DNA from: Aselliscus stoliczkanus
Taxonomy: Eukaryota > Chordata > Mammalia > Chiroptera > Hipposideridae
Assembly: GCA_033961575.1 (NCBI GenBank)
Contig: CM066728.1
Span: forward strand, 98,532,852-98,596,851
Reading direction: 5' to 3'
DNA: 64,000 bases
In this document: positions 22,579 through 35,070 of the stretch, piece after piece
How positions within the stretch are numbered: position 1 is the first letter of the stretch
How the letters are laid out: each line of letters begins with the position of its first letter
The notes under the pieces: model-generated
Database searches by the model: none
The model's input: only the letters and a program-made list of their open reading frames with translations
Told to the model about the DNA's origin: nothing
Made by a program: the position numbers and the translations under genes

Positions 22579-22629
22579 CTAGAGTTTCTTGATATAATAG
22601 AGCTATTATGTCACTTTCAGAAAAAAGAA

Positions 22630-22636
<7 letters not shown>

Positions 22637-22682
<46 letters not shown>

Positions 22683-22715
22683 TATATATAAAATTATATA
22701 TATATATATATATTT
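22637..22715. repeat. (TA)n microsatellite
   Basis: TA dinucleotides in two blocks, interrupted by short A runs, about 45 bp 3' of the SINE's right flank. It is self-complementary and so prone to slippage. Confidence 0.95.
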
Positions 22716-22729
22716 TGTATCTGTATTTA

Positions 22730-24330
22730 GAATTATTTATGTTTAATTATTTTCTTAAGTATCCATTTCATTTTTCTTTTTTTGTGTCCAATATTTATGC
22801 CTAATAGTAAAACTTTTGGGTTGAGTGATATTCACCTGTTTGTGTTTTCAGGATAGTGACAAATTATTTGCAAGGAACCTGTACCAGTTTATGCTTTTGT
22901 CAGTACCATATAATTCTTGTCCATCTTCCAAACATTGGCCATTTTATACTTTATACGTTTTTTTTTGCTGACTTAGTTGTAAATCATATATCACTGTGGC
23001 CTTAATGTACTTTGATCACTTTACTAATAAGTTTTGGCATTATTAAATAGGTTTTTAAAATTATTTTATTATTATTATTATTAGTCACAGATGTACAAAA
23101 CAATACAATAGTTATTTTTTTCCACCCCTTACAAAATCACTCCCCCTGCCCCCTCGCCTGTCCCCCCACCCCCCGATATCATACATATCTATTACAATTC
23201 CATTGAGTCCATCCCCACACTATATTCCACATCATATGACTATATATGTGTTAAATAGTGACATATAATATTATTCAGCAGCAGCTTCAGATGTACAGTG
23301 CAGTGGTCAGGCCACTACACCTTCCATGAAGTGGTCTCCCTAAAAGGACATGCATCCGTCTTTTAAAAGTGTTTCCTTTTTTCTTGAGTTTCAAGTATTT
23401 TTATAATGTATTTTCTTTTTCTAATTGTATTTTAGAGTTGTTTTATATAGTCTGGATAATTACATTAGTCATATCTATGAGAAAAACTGCTCCCCAATAA
23501 TCAGTGCCTTTTCTTTTTATTTTACTGTATTTCTTGGTAAACAAAAGTTTTTAACTGTGTTATAGCAATTGATCTTTGTACGGCCAGTATATCTTATTTC
23601 TCCCTGAATAAGTTCCTATCCCAAGTTAACAGGTATATTTTTTATATTTTGTCAAAAATGTATACTTTGATCTGTCACATTCATATGCTTAATCTACCTG
23701 ATTGATTTTCACATATAGAGTGAGTTAAAGATAAAGTTTTTGTTTGTTTTAGATCATCAGGTTTCTCAGTACAGTTTATTGAGTAGCCTACAGCTCCTAA
23801 TAGTTTTTCACATATGCTCTTTTGTATATCAGGTTTGCATATGTGTGAGTGTGCACATGTGTGTGTTTCAAGTCTCTTCTATTTTATTGATCAATCTTTC
23901 TTTCCCATAGCCCATGTCTCTCTGTTTTAAGTAATGTATTCTATCTCTTACTATTCAGTAGGATAAAACTATCTCCTGTTTTCTTGTTTTAGCTATCTCA
24001 CCCTTTATTTTTCCATATCATTTAGTATTAGCTTTACAACTTCCATTAAAAGAAATAAGAAAATAACTTATTCTTTTGCCCGGGGTTATTTGAATTGATA
24101 AATTCTTAAAACTGATTCATTAAACAAATAGCTCTCTGCTTATTTACTTATTATTAAATAAGTTTTACAATTGCATTATTAAAGGTATTATACCTTTATT
24201 GTTAAATTTATTTCTAGATATATGTAATAAATACTTATAATGTTAATTTTTTTAAAAATTGCTCCTTTCGACTCTTGCATATCTTTTGGATTGCATTTAT
24301 CTAAGCATTGTTTAGAAACCTTGCCAGAAT
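22730..24330 (-). mobile_element. Old L1 ORF2 relic, antisense
   Basis: Antisense L1 ORF2 patterns appear in order: 'gtcagtaccatataattc', 'ttttattgatcaatc', 'gtattagctttacaac' and 'aaatttatttctagatatat', with decay throughout. A younger L1 3' end is inserted at 23057-23363. The left part (22730-23056) is less certain than 23364-24330. Confidence 0.6.
23057..23363 (-). mobile_element. Young L1 3' UTR insertion
   Basis: This is the reverse complement of the 3' UTR seen at about 8575-8881: A-rich tail as (TTA)n at the left, 'gatgtacaaaacaatacaat', the C-rich block (23142-23173), 'ccattgagtccatccccaca' and 'gaagtggtctccct' at the right. It carries only the last 300 bp of L1. It sits inside an older L1 and has short 'ttttaaaa' motifs on both sides. 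Confidence 0.85.
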
Positions 24331-26839
24331 CCTATGTCTGTCTGTTGTTTATTGTTCTTCTTGCCATATTGAACCATATAGGATGTCCATTATATTAAAC
24401 TAGAGTCCATTAAATTTGTTAGAATCCAACCTTAAAAATTTCTTTGTGGTATAGGTTATGAGTTCTTTTCTACAGTGATCATTCTTGTCATCTGGAAGAC
24501 ATTACATACCTCAATCCATTTTAAATTCAAATTTGGAGTGAAAAATTGGTTATAAACCAAACAAATCATGTAAAAATAATGTAAATTAATTGCCCAAACT
24601 CAAATGAGAGCCTGTCACTTACCATACATCCACAGAGGAGACTTTGTTTGAATCAAAATCTCTAGAAAGAAAACTAAAGTGTCCTTGCTTTCTAATTTAG
24701 TAAAAAGCTAGCAATTTTTCTTTTCTGTTTTTTTTTTTGTAAGTATAGAGTTCTTCAGAGTCCAATTATTTATGCAGTGTTTTTCAATTCACCTCAAGCT
24801 CTGTGCCAATTCAAAGTTTTCACCCACAGAAGATACAGGCTGGAGGCTTATTAGATGCTTAAACACTCCCTGTACTTGTCTTCCAGCTTTGCTCTGTACT
24901 TTAGAGCACCTTTTATTTTCTTTCAGATACATTCATTATTTGGAATCTGTGTTTGCATGTTTTTGTGTGTATGTGTTACATTTTTTCACTAATATGTTCA
25001 CATATTGTAGTAAAATTTATACTCCATTTTAAGGGAAATTCTTAATGTTTTTGAAATGATAGTTATGATAGTTACGACATTGTCCATTATCTTCATTCAG
25101 ACAGACATCTTTTTATCTAAGTCTGTTGAACAACTTATCTCATATTTCATTTTATGTCATCCATAGTCTCTTTAATTTTATTTTGTGTCACTTTAAAACA
25201 TATATTTCTTTGTTTCTTTCTTTAGCACATTATTTTTCTTAGTATGTTTCCTAATATATTCTCATATATTCTTTATATGTTTTCTTAATATATTCTTATA
25301 TATTGCAGACTCTTCCCCAGGACTCCCACTGTATTTTAAATACAGGGATTTTAAATCAAGACTAATATGTATTGCAAAAAGCATATACTCCTCTGTGATA
25401 CATGGGTGACAGTTAAATGCACTAGGATCTGAAGTTAGAGAGCTGCTGACAATGATGTCCATTGGCCTGTCCATCAGTCAATGGATGCAAGAAGATTTCA
25501 AGTGTCTGGAGGGTGCATGTAGGGGAAAACTCATCGGTACATTTTTTTTTTCTGCATCACTAACCAGCTTTCCATATCTATCTTTCTAAGCGTGCTTCCC
25601 CAATAATACTGAGCGTCTTTCCCCAGTGATATTCAACCGCATCAGGAGAGAACTTGGCTGCCTGCAGACATCCCATTTGGTTTGGTTGTGGTTTGTTGGT
25701 GGACTTCACAGTGATTGCTTTTGAAAGTTGTGCAAGCAAAGTCTTGAAAGGAATTCTAAGTGCATTGCTTAACAGATGTACTTTACTTCATCAATCTTTT
25801 AACTCAAGACAGTGGGATTTTTACCAGAGTGTTCTACCTATTTCCTTTTATAATAGTTTTTTGGGGGAGGAAATTATTATAAGTATCTTGGGATTATTTT
25901 GGAAATAGGCACATGTCATATTTTTGGCAGATTTCTCTCTGATCCCTTTCCTTACTACCCAGCATTAATACCTATTTTACCTTTTTCTCAAATCCTTTTC
26001 CATTATGGCGGGGATGGTAGAAATGAGATCTATGTCTCTTCCTAAGTTGCAATTTTTGCCGCAAGTTTTTTTATCCAACTTTTGATAATTCGTTGTGCTC
26101 AGCTGACATGAGTCCTGCGTTTTCTTGCCTTAGCTGAAATGGCCTCATGAATTGCACCTTTGCAGACTGGGCTTACTCAGAATAGTGCCTGGGATGTTGT
26201 TGAAGCATAACTCCTACCTGTATTTTTGATATTTTCCTCAGCTCACATTTTCTTTTGTGCCATTTGTTTTCATTGCCATACATCTGTATAACTGCCACAC
26301 AGTGAAGCAGGTAGGTTAATTATAAAGGGATGTATCTTTATGCCAGAAGCAGGTAGAAGATCACGAAAAAAAGTTTATCTGATCTTTTGGTATACCTTCT
26401 TTACTGGTAAAATGGATGTCTTGTCTTATTATTTTTGCACCGGAAAGCCTTAACTAACTATGATGTTTCTCCTGGCTCTAGTGGTATCCTCTTTTATTCA
26501 AGTTCATGGTGCTGGCCAACTGTATTTTAAATATTATGTATTCATAACTGATTTTAGTAATATTGATTTGTTTTTGTGATTTTCCTCTTTGACAAAGTTA
26601 GATACGCTAGACAATTTTGATTATAATATACAAAAAGCAAAGCTTTATCTTCCTTATCAGATGTCATACATGTTCAACCAGACACACAAACTCCCACATG
26701 TACAATTATAAACACACATCAACATAGAGATATCAAAAGTAGCTAAAACATGTTACAATAAATTGTGGGTTAAAACAGTTTCATGAATTTAACAGTTGAA
26801 ATAGTTACATAATACAGTTAGTTGTATTTGTGTTTGTTC
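24331..26839. other. Unassigned A+T-rich DNA
   Basis: No gene recognised. Parts may be further decayed L1. The frames at 24772-25032 and 25654-25908 have no familiar domain and no splice context I trust. Confidence 0.45.
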
Positions 26840-27888
26840 TGAGTCAGATGCTTTAAAAAATGCCACTTGTTTTAGGAATTTGAACAAAGCAGCAGTAAAC
26901 ACTCCTGTACATAACTCTGTGCACATGTGCAAAAGTTTGTGTTATGAACATAAAGGAGTGGGATGACTGGGGATAGAGATTACCCACATTTTCGCTTTTA
27001 CTAGATATTGGCAAATGGTTCTTCAAAGCAGTTGTATCAGTGTTCACTTCCAACATTATGTGGAAGTTTCCAGTATTCCACATCCTTGCGAATCATAGGT
27101 AATTTCAGACATTCTAGTTTTTAAAAAATGTTAATCGAACAGTGTGCAATGATATGCCATTGCTCTTTTTCTTTGTATTTCCCTGATAATTGCTGATATG
27201 AAGTCCCTTTTTATGTGCTTCTTGGAAGTCCTGGTTTTCTCTTCTGGGTATATTGAGCTTATAACACTGTACATTCAACATTTTTTATTAATTATTGAAG
27301 TTCTTAATATAATCTACACTCTTAACTTTGTTCTATGTATTACAAATATCTTATCACAGTCACTGGCCTTTTCCTTTGGTTTGTGTTGTTTAATTTTGAA
27401 TACATGATTTTAATTTTAGTTTTAATTCAAATGTATCAGTATTTTGGTTTGTGTTTTTAATATTTAATTTAAAGAAATATTTTTATTATTATTTCACGAA
27501 AAGATTCTATATTTTAACATTTCTCAGCTTTTATTTCTCTACACATCTGAAAGTTATTTTTGTGCCTGATATGATTTAGAAAATAAACTTTAATTGGTGT
27601 ATCTGGATAACAAATTATTCCAGCACCACTTGGGATGGTGTCTCTTCCCTATATCAAGTTTTCTTATAGGTGTGGGCCTCAGTTTTTTCTTATACTGTAT
27701 AGATCACTTGGGCTTAATCTGTACTAGTAGCAATACAATCTTTTCTTCTAATTTTACAGTAATTTTTGATATCTGATAGAGAGATTGGTTTTCATTTTAT
27801 CTTTGCAATATAGTCTATGAACTTTTGGATTTTGCTTTTCCAAATGAGTATTAAGGTTAGCAAGGCATGGGCCATCAAACTCTTTTTG

Positions 27889-27935
<47 letters not shown>

Positions 27936-28000
27936 CATATATTTCTATAGCTTTTGTTCCAATTTGTTATATTTCTAACATCCTCTTATCTTGTCATTGT
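26840..28000 (-). mobile_element. Old L1 ORF2 relic, antisense
   Basis: The order of antisense ORF2 landmarks is kept: 'actagatattggcaaatggt', 'cacatccttgcgaatc', 'tttccctgataattgctga', 'acaaatatcttatcacagt' and 'ccagcaccacttgg'. A (TA)n run interrupts it at 27893-27931. The relic may continue to about 28620 as related decayed sequence. Multiple stops and indels are present. Confidence 0.7.
27893..27931. repeat. (AT)n microsatellite
   Basis: About 19 AT units within the antisense L1 relic, trailing into 'acatacatat'. Confidence 0.95.
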
Positions 28001-29118
28001 TCTTCTTCCCTTTAACTCTGAAGGCTTTCAATATATTTATTACATGTGTTTTACAGATTGTTCTATTATTTCTAGTTCTTCACAAATACATTTTCACTTT
28101 ATTGGTTCTGCTGAATTTCATTATGATGTTTTGCTTCCTCTGCTGTTTTTTTCCCATACAGTGGGAGTCTAGTGTCTCAGAATGTGAAAGAATCTCTTCC
28201 AGATATTTTTGTATTTGCTCAGCTGAGACTCGACTGGTTTCATCAGGGTCGTACTAAGTTTTATGGTGATATTTGTGATGGAGTGCCCATACCATATATG
28301 TGCCTGAATCTAAACCTCATAGACACCTGAGATCCACACGTGCCATCTGCCTTCTCAAGGGTGATGTCTTTATCTGTGGCCTCTGGTCAGCTCCTGGAAT
28401 GTATGTGCCTTCCCAGAAGTGGTAGGCAGAAGCTTGTTCTAATTACCATTCCATAGATGAGCAGCCCTTTATACATGCCTTTCATGCAGGTATATCATTC
28501 CTAGTTCCTTCATGTAGCCTGAAGTCTGATTTCCCTTAATAATACTGGGAATTTAAACCCTACTAAGCCATTCCTGCCTTTATCTGTTTCTGACAACATC
28601 CTGCTTTATCAGCTCTTCCTTCTCTTATTTTATTGTTTTCTTAGTGTCAAGTTACCTTGACAACTGACCAGACAGAAGAGATATGTTGTACCAGTAATAA
28701 GCATGCTTAAATAGTACTTTCAGAATTGATAAGGTGTTTCTTTTATAGCTTTTCTGATGGTTTGCTTAAACAAGATTTTCCTAAAGAGCATGAAGCCATA
28801 ATTCTGAAACTTCAGTTCTGTGATTTTATTCAGCTTTCACAACATAATTATAGGTTATCAGTGCTCCTAGTCAAAAAAATAATTGATTATTTAAGTTACA
28901 TTATTAAGTAATATCCATTTTCCCAAGCAAGTTTAGATTATTCCTGTACTATATTGTCTTATAGAGTATTTTAAAACACTTGTTCATTGTGTTTGATTAT
29001 ATTCCTAATTATACCAGGGCTATATACACTGTCTTATGTGAAATAGACTCATTAGGAAGGTCTTTTAGTCTAGAAATTTGTCTCTTCTATAGAAGTGGGT
29101 AGGAAGGAAATCTCTCAG
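28001..29118. other. Unassigned DNA, possibly old L1 or LTR sequence
   Basis: 28140-28600 feels like an ancient interspersed repeat ('cagtgggagtctagtgtctc', 'cagctgagactcgactgg', 'cttcccagaagtggtaggc'), but I cannot name the family. 28620-29118 shows nothing recognisable. Confidence 0.4.
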
Positions 29119-29120
29119 GT

Positions 29121-29618
29121 TGTTGGTGGTAGAATGAAAAATAGCCTCACAAAAGATAGCCATGTCCTAATTCATGAAACCCGTGAAGTTATCTTATATG
29201 ACAAGAAAGGCAGATGTGACTGAATTAAGGCTCTTTAAATGGGGAGATTATCCTGGATAATGTGCAGGAGCCCAAACTGTATTCACATATGTACTTGTAA
29301 GTGAGAAGTATAGGGAGATTTGACACACACACAGAGGAGAAAGCAATGTGAAGAAGGAACTAGAGGTTTTCAAATGTTAGTCGTGAAGATTGACAACAAG
29401 ACCACGCTTGCTGGCAGTCACTAGAAGTTAAAGAAGCAAGTGATGGATTCTTCTCTCAACCCTCTGATGGAGGACAGCCCTGTTCACACCTTGATTTCAG
29501 CCCAGTCATACTGATTTCAGACTTCTGACCTCCATAGCTGTGAACAAATAATTTTCTGTTGCTTTAAGCCACTACACGTGTGGTAATATTTTACCACAGC
29601 CAAAGGAAACTGATGTAG
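29121..29618 (+). mobile_element. MaLR-type LTR (MLT1-like)
   Basis: Recognisable pieces in order: 'agccatgtcctaattcatga', 'ggggagattatcctggataa', 'gactctgacc'-type tail 'cagacttctgacctccatag', 'gctttaagccactac' and the end 'ggaaactgatgta'. It is full length and lacks an internal retroviral part. The subfamily is uncertain. Confidence 0.7.
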
Positions 29619-29754
29619 ATTTTAGTACATTTTACCCAAAATTTCTAACATAGTTCAAAGTATGTAGTGATTTAGAATTTCTTTTGAATTTTTTTTATTT
29701 TAATGTTTTTTAATCTTAAAGATTTTTTGATACATAAGCTTGTATTAGTTACCA

Positions 29755-30108
29755 GATGTCTTAATTTGCTGAGATTATGATAACAAATTACCATAGACTG
29801 GGTGGCATAAACAGCAAACGTTTATTCCTTAAAGTTTTAGGAGCCAGGAAGTCCAAGACCTAGGTGCCAGCAGATTTGGATCTTGGGGAGAGCTCTCTTT
29901 CTGGTTTGAACATGGCTGGCTTTTCCTTGGATCCTCACATGGCAGAGAGAAGCGAGCTCTCTCATCTCTCCTTATAATCACGCTGACTCCATTAGGAGTG
30001 CTCCACACTCATAATGGAATCACGTTCCAAAGGCCTCACCTCCCAATATCAAACTGCGAATTAGGGTTTTGACATCTGAAAATTTAGGAGAACACAGACA
30101 GTCCATAG
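29755..30108 (-). mobile_element. MLT1 solo LTR (ERVL-MaLR), antisense
   Basis: Minus-strand MLT1: 'tgtcttaatttgctgag', 'aattaccatagactgggtgg', 'aggaagtccaagaccta' and, at the far end, 'agacagtccatagca'. It lies only about 140 bp from the LTR at 29121-29618, in the opposite orientation. Confidence 0.8.
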
Positions 30109-30119
30109 CACCAGAATAA

Positions 30120-30879
30120 CAGAATGATAGAATGAGTTGATAATTTTACTTCCAGAAAATAATTTATCTCATGGATTATCAGACTAGCCTATTATCATTT
30201 ATATTTTCCTCTCAATTTGTATGATAAAAATGATAATTACTTCTATATATTCTGTTTCCCATTTAGTTATAATGGCTAATAGGTAAATATTAATTTTGAT
30301 GATGTTATAATTCATTAAAAATAAAATTTCTCACATAGATAAAATTGATATAATTCAGACATTCTATATTAGAAACAAATCTAACCATGTGAAATATGGA
30401 CATAGTATTAGTGTACATCAGTGGAAGAAAATATACTGGCTGTTATTAAGTAATGTGTTTTTCCTCGTACTCTTTTTATTGTTTCTTTGTGTGTCACTAG
30501 ACTAAGACCAGACAACTGTGGCTGTGTGCACACATTATTAAAGGCTATTTTCTTTTTTGCAAGCATGATGAACTTGAGCAGGTTAAGGCATAAATTCACA
30601 TGGACTTCATGAAGATTCCTTAGACTCAGACACAAGGCACATATTCTCTCATTTGCGTGGGCATCTATTTAATAATCACTCCTGATATATTACTCGGGAA
30701 CATTTCAAACAGAACTGTAAGATATGTTTTCAATAATATACTCTATTAAACACAAGATGCTGTTTATTTAAAATAGATTATGGAATTAGAGTCTGATATG
30801 TCAGTAGGAAATGATGTTTAGCTTAATAGAAACAATTATGGATATGTGTTTTATGCACGTTAGTATAATTGCATATATG
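30120..30879. other. Unique A+T-rich DNA
   Basis: I recognise no gene or repeat. The short frame at 30408-30635 (minus) has no known domain. Confidence 0.5.
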
Positions 30880-32150
30880 CCCTAGGTCAGTCCACTGAAA
30901 GGCTTAGAATCCAAGGCACCCCAGAACAAGGAGCACACCTAGTATCCAGATATTGGTTCCTAATACCATTCATCAATAAAAGGAACTAGGGCCCTTAAAC
31001 ATATTGATGAATCTAGGTGCCGAGACAGAATATATAAGATCAGTATGAACTATCTTATAGTGCCATAATGTAAGGAACTGCTCAATAAAACAAACTATTG
31101 TGATATGTCAAAAGGTTACAGAGGCCAAAGCTGGAGCAATTTGAATAACAAAATCAATAGTGTAGTATGGGAATATAAGACAAAATACAAAATAAATATC
31201 CATGAATTCACATGGAGATATATGCGTATATAAATTACGGAATGAGGCATAAATGATTGAATGAATACAGAAACAAGCAAACAGATGGGAACATACACAA
31301 GTCTTTCTTGCGGAAGAATTTCAAATACATTTTGTAAATATGTATGTTTTTTTTTTTCTCAGTAGGGAGAGTTTAACTTCTAACCTTTGAGTAGGCTGTG
31401 TTTAACGATTTCTTCCAAAGGCAAAATATGGAAATGAAGAACAAAAGTCACTCTGGTGACACATACCCTTAACATGAAATGATGAGAATGACACTAGCTC
31501 TGTGGTCTTCCTCCAGAAATTAGTCTAATAAAACAAGAAAAGGGGCGGCCGGTTAGCCCAGGTGGTTAGAGCGCAGGCACATAACACCAAGGTTGCCAGC
31601 ACGATCCTCAGATGGGCCACTGAGATACACCCTCACTACCTGACTTGGAGGTGATGGGTCCTGGAAAAACACACTGTTCCCCAATATAAATAAATAAATA
31701 AATAAATTAATTAATTAATTAATTAATTAAGAAAATTAGACCTCCATCTCCACCATCCCACCACTTGGTCCAGTCATGAGAAAAAATGGCCTAAATTCCA
31801 CTTAACGGACATTACTCTTCAAAACTCTCAAGGTCATCAAAAACAAAGACAATCTGAGAAACTATCACTCTTCAGAGGTGACTGAGAAGATGTAAAGACT
31901 GATTTCACTATGATATTCAGAATAGAAAAAGGGTATCAGGAAAGAAACTAATGAAATCAGAATAATGTATCAATGTTAGTTCATTTGACTTTGTACATCA
32001 CAATTATCAAAAATTGTGACAAATGAACCATTGAATTATAAAATGCTAACAAAAAGATAAATTGGATATGTGGTATACAAGAAAGCTGAACCAACTTTAT
32101 AGCTTTTAAGCAAATGGAAAAATTCTAAAATAAATATATATTAGAAAAGA
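30880..32150 (+). mobile_element. Old L1 (L1M-age) 3' UTR
   Basis: Long 3' UTR of an L1MC/L1ME-like element: 'atccaaggcaccccagaaca', 'gaactatcttatagtgcc', 'agaggccaaagctggagcaa', 'cttgcggaagaatttcaaat', 'aactctcaaggtcatcaaaa' and 'ttctaaaataaatat' at the end. It is interrupted by a SINE at 31541-31733. It carries no ORF2. Confidence 0.75.
31541..31733 (+). mobile_element. tRNA-derived SINE, second family
   Basis: The head 'ggcggccggttagcccaggt' is tRNA-like, a B-box-like stretch sits near 31600, and the tail reads 'gacttggaggtgatgggtcc' then 'cacactgttccccaatata', then (aaat)n and (aatt)n. The tail resembles the VES-type bat SINE tail and is shared in part with the long SINEs. It is flanked by short 'aagaaaa' repeats. 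It lies inside the L1M 3' UTR. Confidence 0.85.
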
Positions 32151-32185
32151 ATTGACATTACATCTTGTGTATGTTTTTCTTTCAG

Positions 32186-32269
32186 CTCTGTTTGGCTCTA
32201 TTTGGGAATATATTCCATTTGAAACTCAGCAACACTTTGGAGTTTTAAAGAATGCCAGCCTTCTTAAAG
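32186..32269 (+). other. Candidate exon, 84 nt, phase 1-1
   Basis: An acceptor-like tract 'tgtatgtttttctttcag' ends at 32185 and a donor-like 'aaag|gtaggt' follows 32269. The 84 nt between stay open in one frame when two nucleotides complete the preceding codon. That gives 27 full codons starting LFGSIWEYIPFE and ending ASLLK, and one nucleotide left over, so the exon would keep frame if skipped. I do not recognise the peptide, and no partner exon is evident nearby. It follows an old L1 end, and by chance alone such a segment is plausible. Confidence 0.25.
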
Positions 32270-32639
32270 GTAGGTGATATTTAAATATCATCAAGACATA
32301 TGTCCTTAAGCTCTTAAAAATACTTCAAAATTCAAAGTCTGTTTAAAACTCTGTTACTTTTAAAAATATATATTTCATTAGAAATCAGAATATTCATTTA
32401 CTTATATGCTTACAGGTAAGTAGTTCATAACAACATGACAAACCATGAAGCTTAAGTTACCATTTCTTCAGCAAGCATTTTAATATATATATTTAAGCAT
32501 CTTCATTGTTTTTTCCTCACCATTTCAATTTACATGCAGATTTGAGAAGACCTAGTGGGTATGTGACTCCTAAAGACAGAAATTGATTTTCTCTTTTTTT
32601 ACTCTGTATTTTATGACACTTTGCCTACTTCCATAATTA

Positions 32640-33080
32640 TTGGGTATTATTTTTGTTAAGTTGGTTGCGTATGTCTCATTTAAAAGGCAAACTTCAGATG
32701 AAACTCCAACACAGGAAATGAAGAGAGGATGTCACCCCTTTTCTCATCTTTATTAATATTAATATGGCGGAGTCTAGTTCAGTTGTTTCTTGGGTAGGCA
32801 ATTGTAGGCTGCTTTTCCTTTGTTGATGGCAGGAATCTAAACCCTCCAATTTAAACGCTTGCCATTAACCTTCTGGAGACAATAATTAGAACACTGTCTT
32901 GACACTCGCTGCTTGGTAATTGTAGCATCTATTCCTAGGCTGTAGTCAAAATAAACTTCATATTGTTAGTCCCCAATTAGTTATCAATTAATAGTAACCC
33001 TTTATGTAAAATTTCAGAAAGAAAAGGTTAAAGAGATAAGGCAAACGTGATTAAACTAATGTGAATTTCTGGGCCTACCT
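32640..33080. promoter_or_regulatory. Candidate conserved non-coding element
   Basis: The block is free of recognisable repeats and has a mixed, non-simple composition. It contains several homeodomain-like TAAT sites (near 32753-32765, 32883-32890, 32978-32990) and a long stretch (32800-32960) whose look is typical of deeply conserved enhancers. This rests on appearance only; conservation cannot be read from one sequence. Confidence 0.3.
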
Positions 33081-33675
33081 TTGATATTTGTTCAGATTCA
33101 ATCTGGATACACATAGTTAATAAGTAGAAACATTAAATATTTTCCTTTTGTTTTTAACTTTATTTTATACATTTACTCAAAAATGTTATGCTTTAGTCTA
33201 GTTTTATAACATCATTAATTTCAAGTGTTAGGTTTGAATAAAAACTGTACATATTGTATGTAGATGAATTTTATCAAGATTAAAAGCTTGAAATAAAACT
33301 AAAGATTTTGTATCTCAAATACTATTGATTTCTAATCCCTGCTGTATCCATCCATTTTATCCTTCAAGTTGTTCTCATCAATAGTCACAATTTTCATATG
33401 GAAAATATTGTATTTTTGCTTTATGAAATCTTTGCACTTTTATAGAAAATTTGATTCATTTTTAAATGTCTATCTTGAATAATTTTGGAGTGGGGAGTTT
33501 ATTCCAAATTTTACACTCAGATTGATAGGTTTAAAGAAGTTACACTTTAAATTTAATGCCAGACACTGGCAACTTGTCCTTACAAAGCCATGATTCCATC
33601 AACCTATATAGTATCTGTGATGCAAATATGAGTAATAAAAAAATTAATACCATGCCATTGTAATTATTAATGCAG

Positions 33676-33727
<52 letters not shown>

Positions 33728-34205
33728 TTTGATAATCACTTTACATAAGAATAGTTGAAAGATAAAAATTTGAGAAAGGATAGATGTAAAGAAATAAGAA
33801 TGTTTACTTATTTTCAATTAGGAGAGAGTTCAAATTAATGCTGAAGACACTTGGAAAAAATTGTTTTCCTTTTAATGTAAGGGTTTTCATCAACTTCACA
33901 TATGAAAATAGACCTGAAAGTAATCTCAGGGGAGTGATATAATAAAATAGAGAATGATATCTAAGAATAATAAAGATGTAGATGTCAAACTAAACAAACT
34001 TAGTATTAAAATATTTCTTTCATTAATTTAACTTTGGATAGAGTAGTGCTCTGGAGTCTGTTTACAATCCTATGACCTTCATTCATAATTTTTTTAAACA
34101 AAACTTACTGTTTATTCTACTGAGTTATCACTTTTATCCATGATTGCCTGACAAGTAATTCAATTAATTTATTTTAAATCATACGAAAGTGAAAGAGAAA
34201 AGGAA
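33081..34205. other. Unique A+T-rich DNA
   Basis: I recognise no gene or transposon apart from the (AT)n run at 33677-33724. Confidence 0.5.
33677..33724. repeat. (AT)n microsatellite
   Basis: About 24 uninterrupted AT units in otherwise unique DNA. Confidence 0.95.
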
Positions 34206-34660
34206 AGAAATCATTCCTACTTCATATGGTCAAACAAAGCTCCTTATTTTTAGGACACTTTTTGTTCCAATATAAAAGATGTTATGGTTGCAGAGAAGTT
34301 GAGATGGGATTTCTTTTTCATGTTATGGTTGAAAGGGGAGGGAAAACAGAAAAAACACTGGACTTCACAGAGAAATGCAAACAAATATGTAAAGAAAAAG
34401 GCATAAGTTTATAAAAGGCATGAAGATACATAGTATTTTCTGTTTGGTGAATTTTAAACCAGTTGGGGAGATAGAGAATGCCATGTGTATCAAATATGAA
34501 GGTAGTTGGTACAAAAGTCTAGAAGAGAGGGCTCAAATGGCGAAGTATTGTGAATGAAATTATAAGTGTGTCTGGACTGTGGGCTTTATGTTTTATACGA
34601 TGTGTAGTCATATTTTTCATTTATTTTTGAATATAGAGAAATGACCCGATTAGAGTTTGT
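34206..34660 (-). mobile_element. L2 LINE relic, antisense
   Basis: It follows the L2 minus-strand order weakly: 'tggggagatagagaatgcca', 'ggctcaaatggcgaagtatt', 'ctggactgtgggctttatg', 'atagagaaatgacccgat'. It is strongly diverged. Confidence 0.5.
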
Positions 34661-34668
34661 GTGTTTGT

Positions 34669-34701
<33 letters not shown>

Positions 34702-34720
34702 ACGCTGATTATTGGCAATG

Positions 34721-34776
<56 letters not shown>
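34660..34776. repeat. Compound (TG)n ... (TA)n microsatellite
   Basis: A TG run (about 34660-34698) is followed 22 bp later by about 27 TA units (34722-34776), then a (CTGT)-like short run. It borders the L2 relic. Confidence 0.95.
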
Positions 34777-34778
<2 letters not shown>

Positions 34779-35057
34779 GCCTGTCTGTCTAATTTTCTGG
34801 AAGTTCCAATTTAATCTTATTACTGTCTTTCCCCTATAATTTCTTACACAATATTTATATGTAATCAGTATTTGAAAGACATTTGTTTAGATCAGGGTAT
34901 ATTTAAAGAGTTGAGGGTTTTAACTAAATAGAATCCTTCAGGAATCCTTTCATACTTCATTTCATTATGACAAGGAGCAAAGTGCCATCGCAGAAGGAAT
35001 GTTCTGGAAATGAACAGAAAGGCTACAGGGAGAGAAAGAAATCTAGGATCTATGTTT
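34777..35057. other. Unassigned DNA
   Basis: Short interval with no feature I can support. Confidence 0.4.
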
Positions 35058-35070
35058 TTTGTTTGCTTTT

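Noticed and set aside
22249..22677. 142-codon frame across the long SINE
   Set aside because: It is antisense SINE sequence running into a TA microsatellite.
29121..30108. Provirus with paired LTRs
   Set aside because: The LTRs are in opposite orientation and only 140 bp apart, with no internal retroviral sequence.
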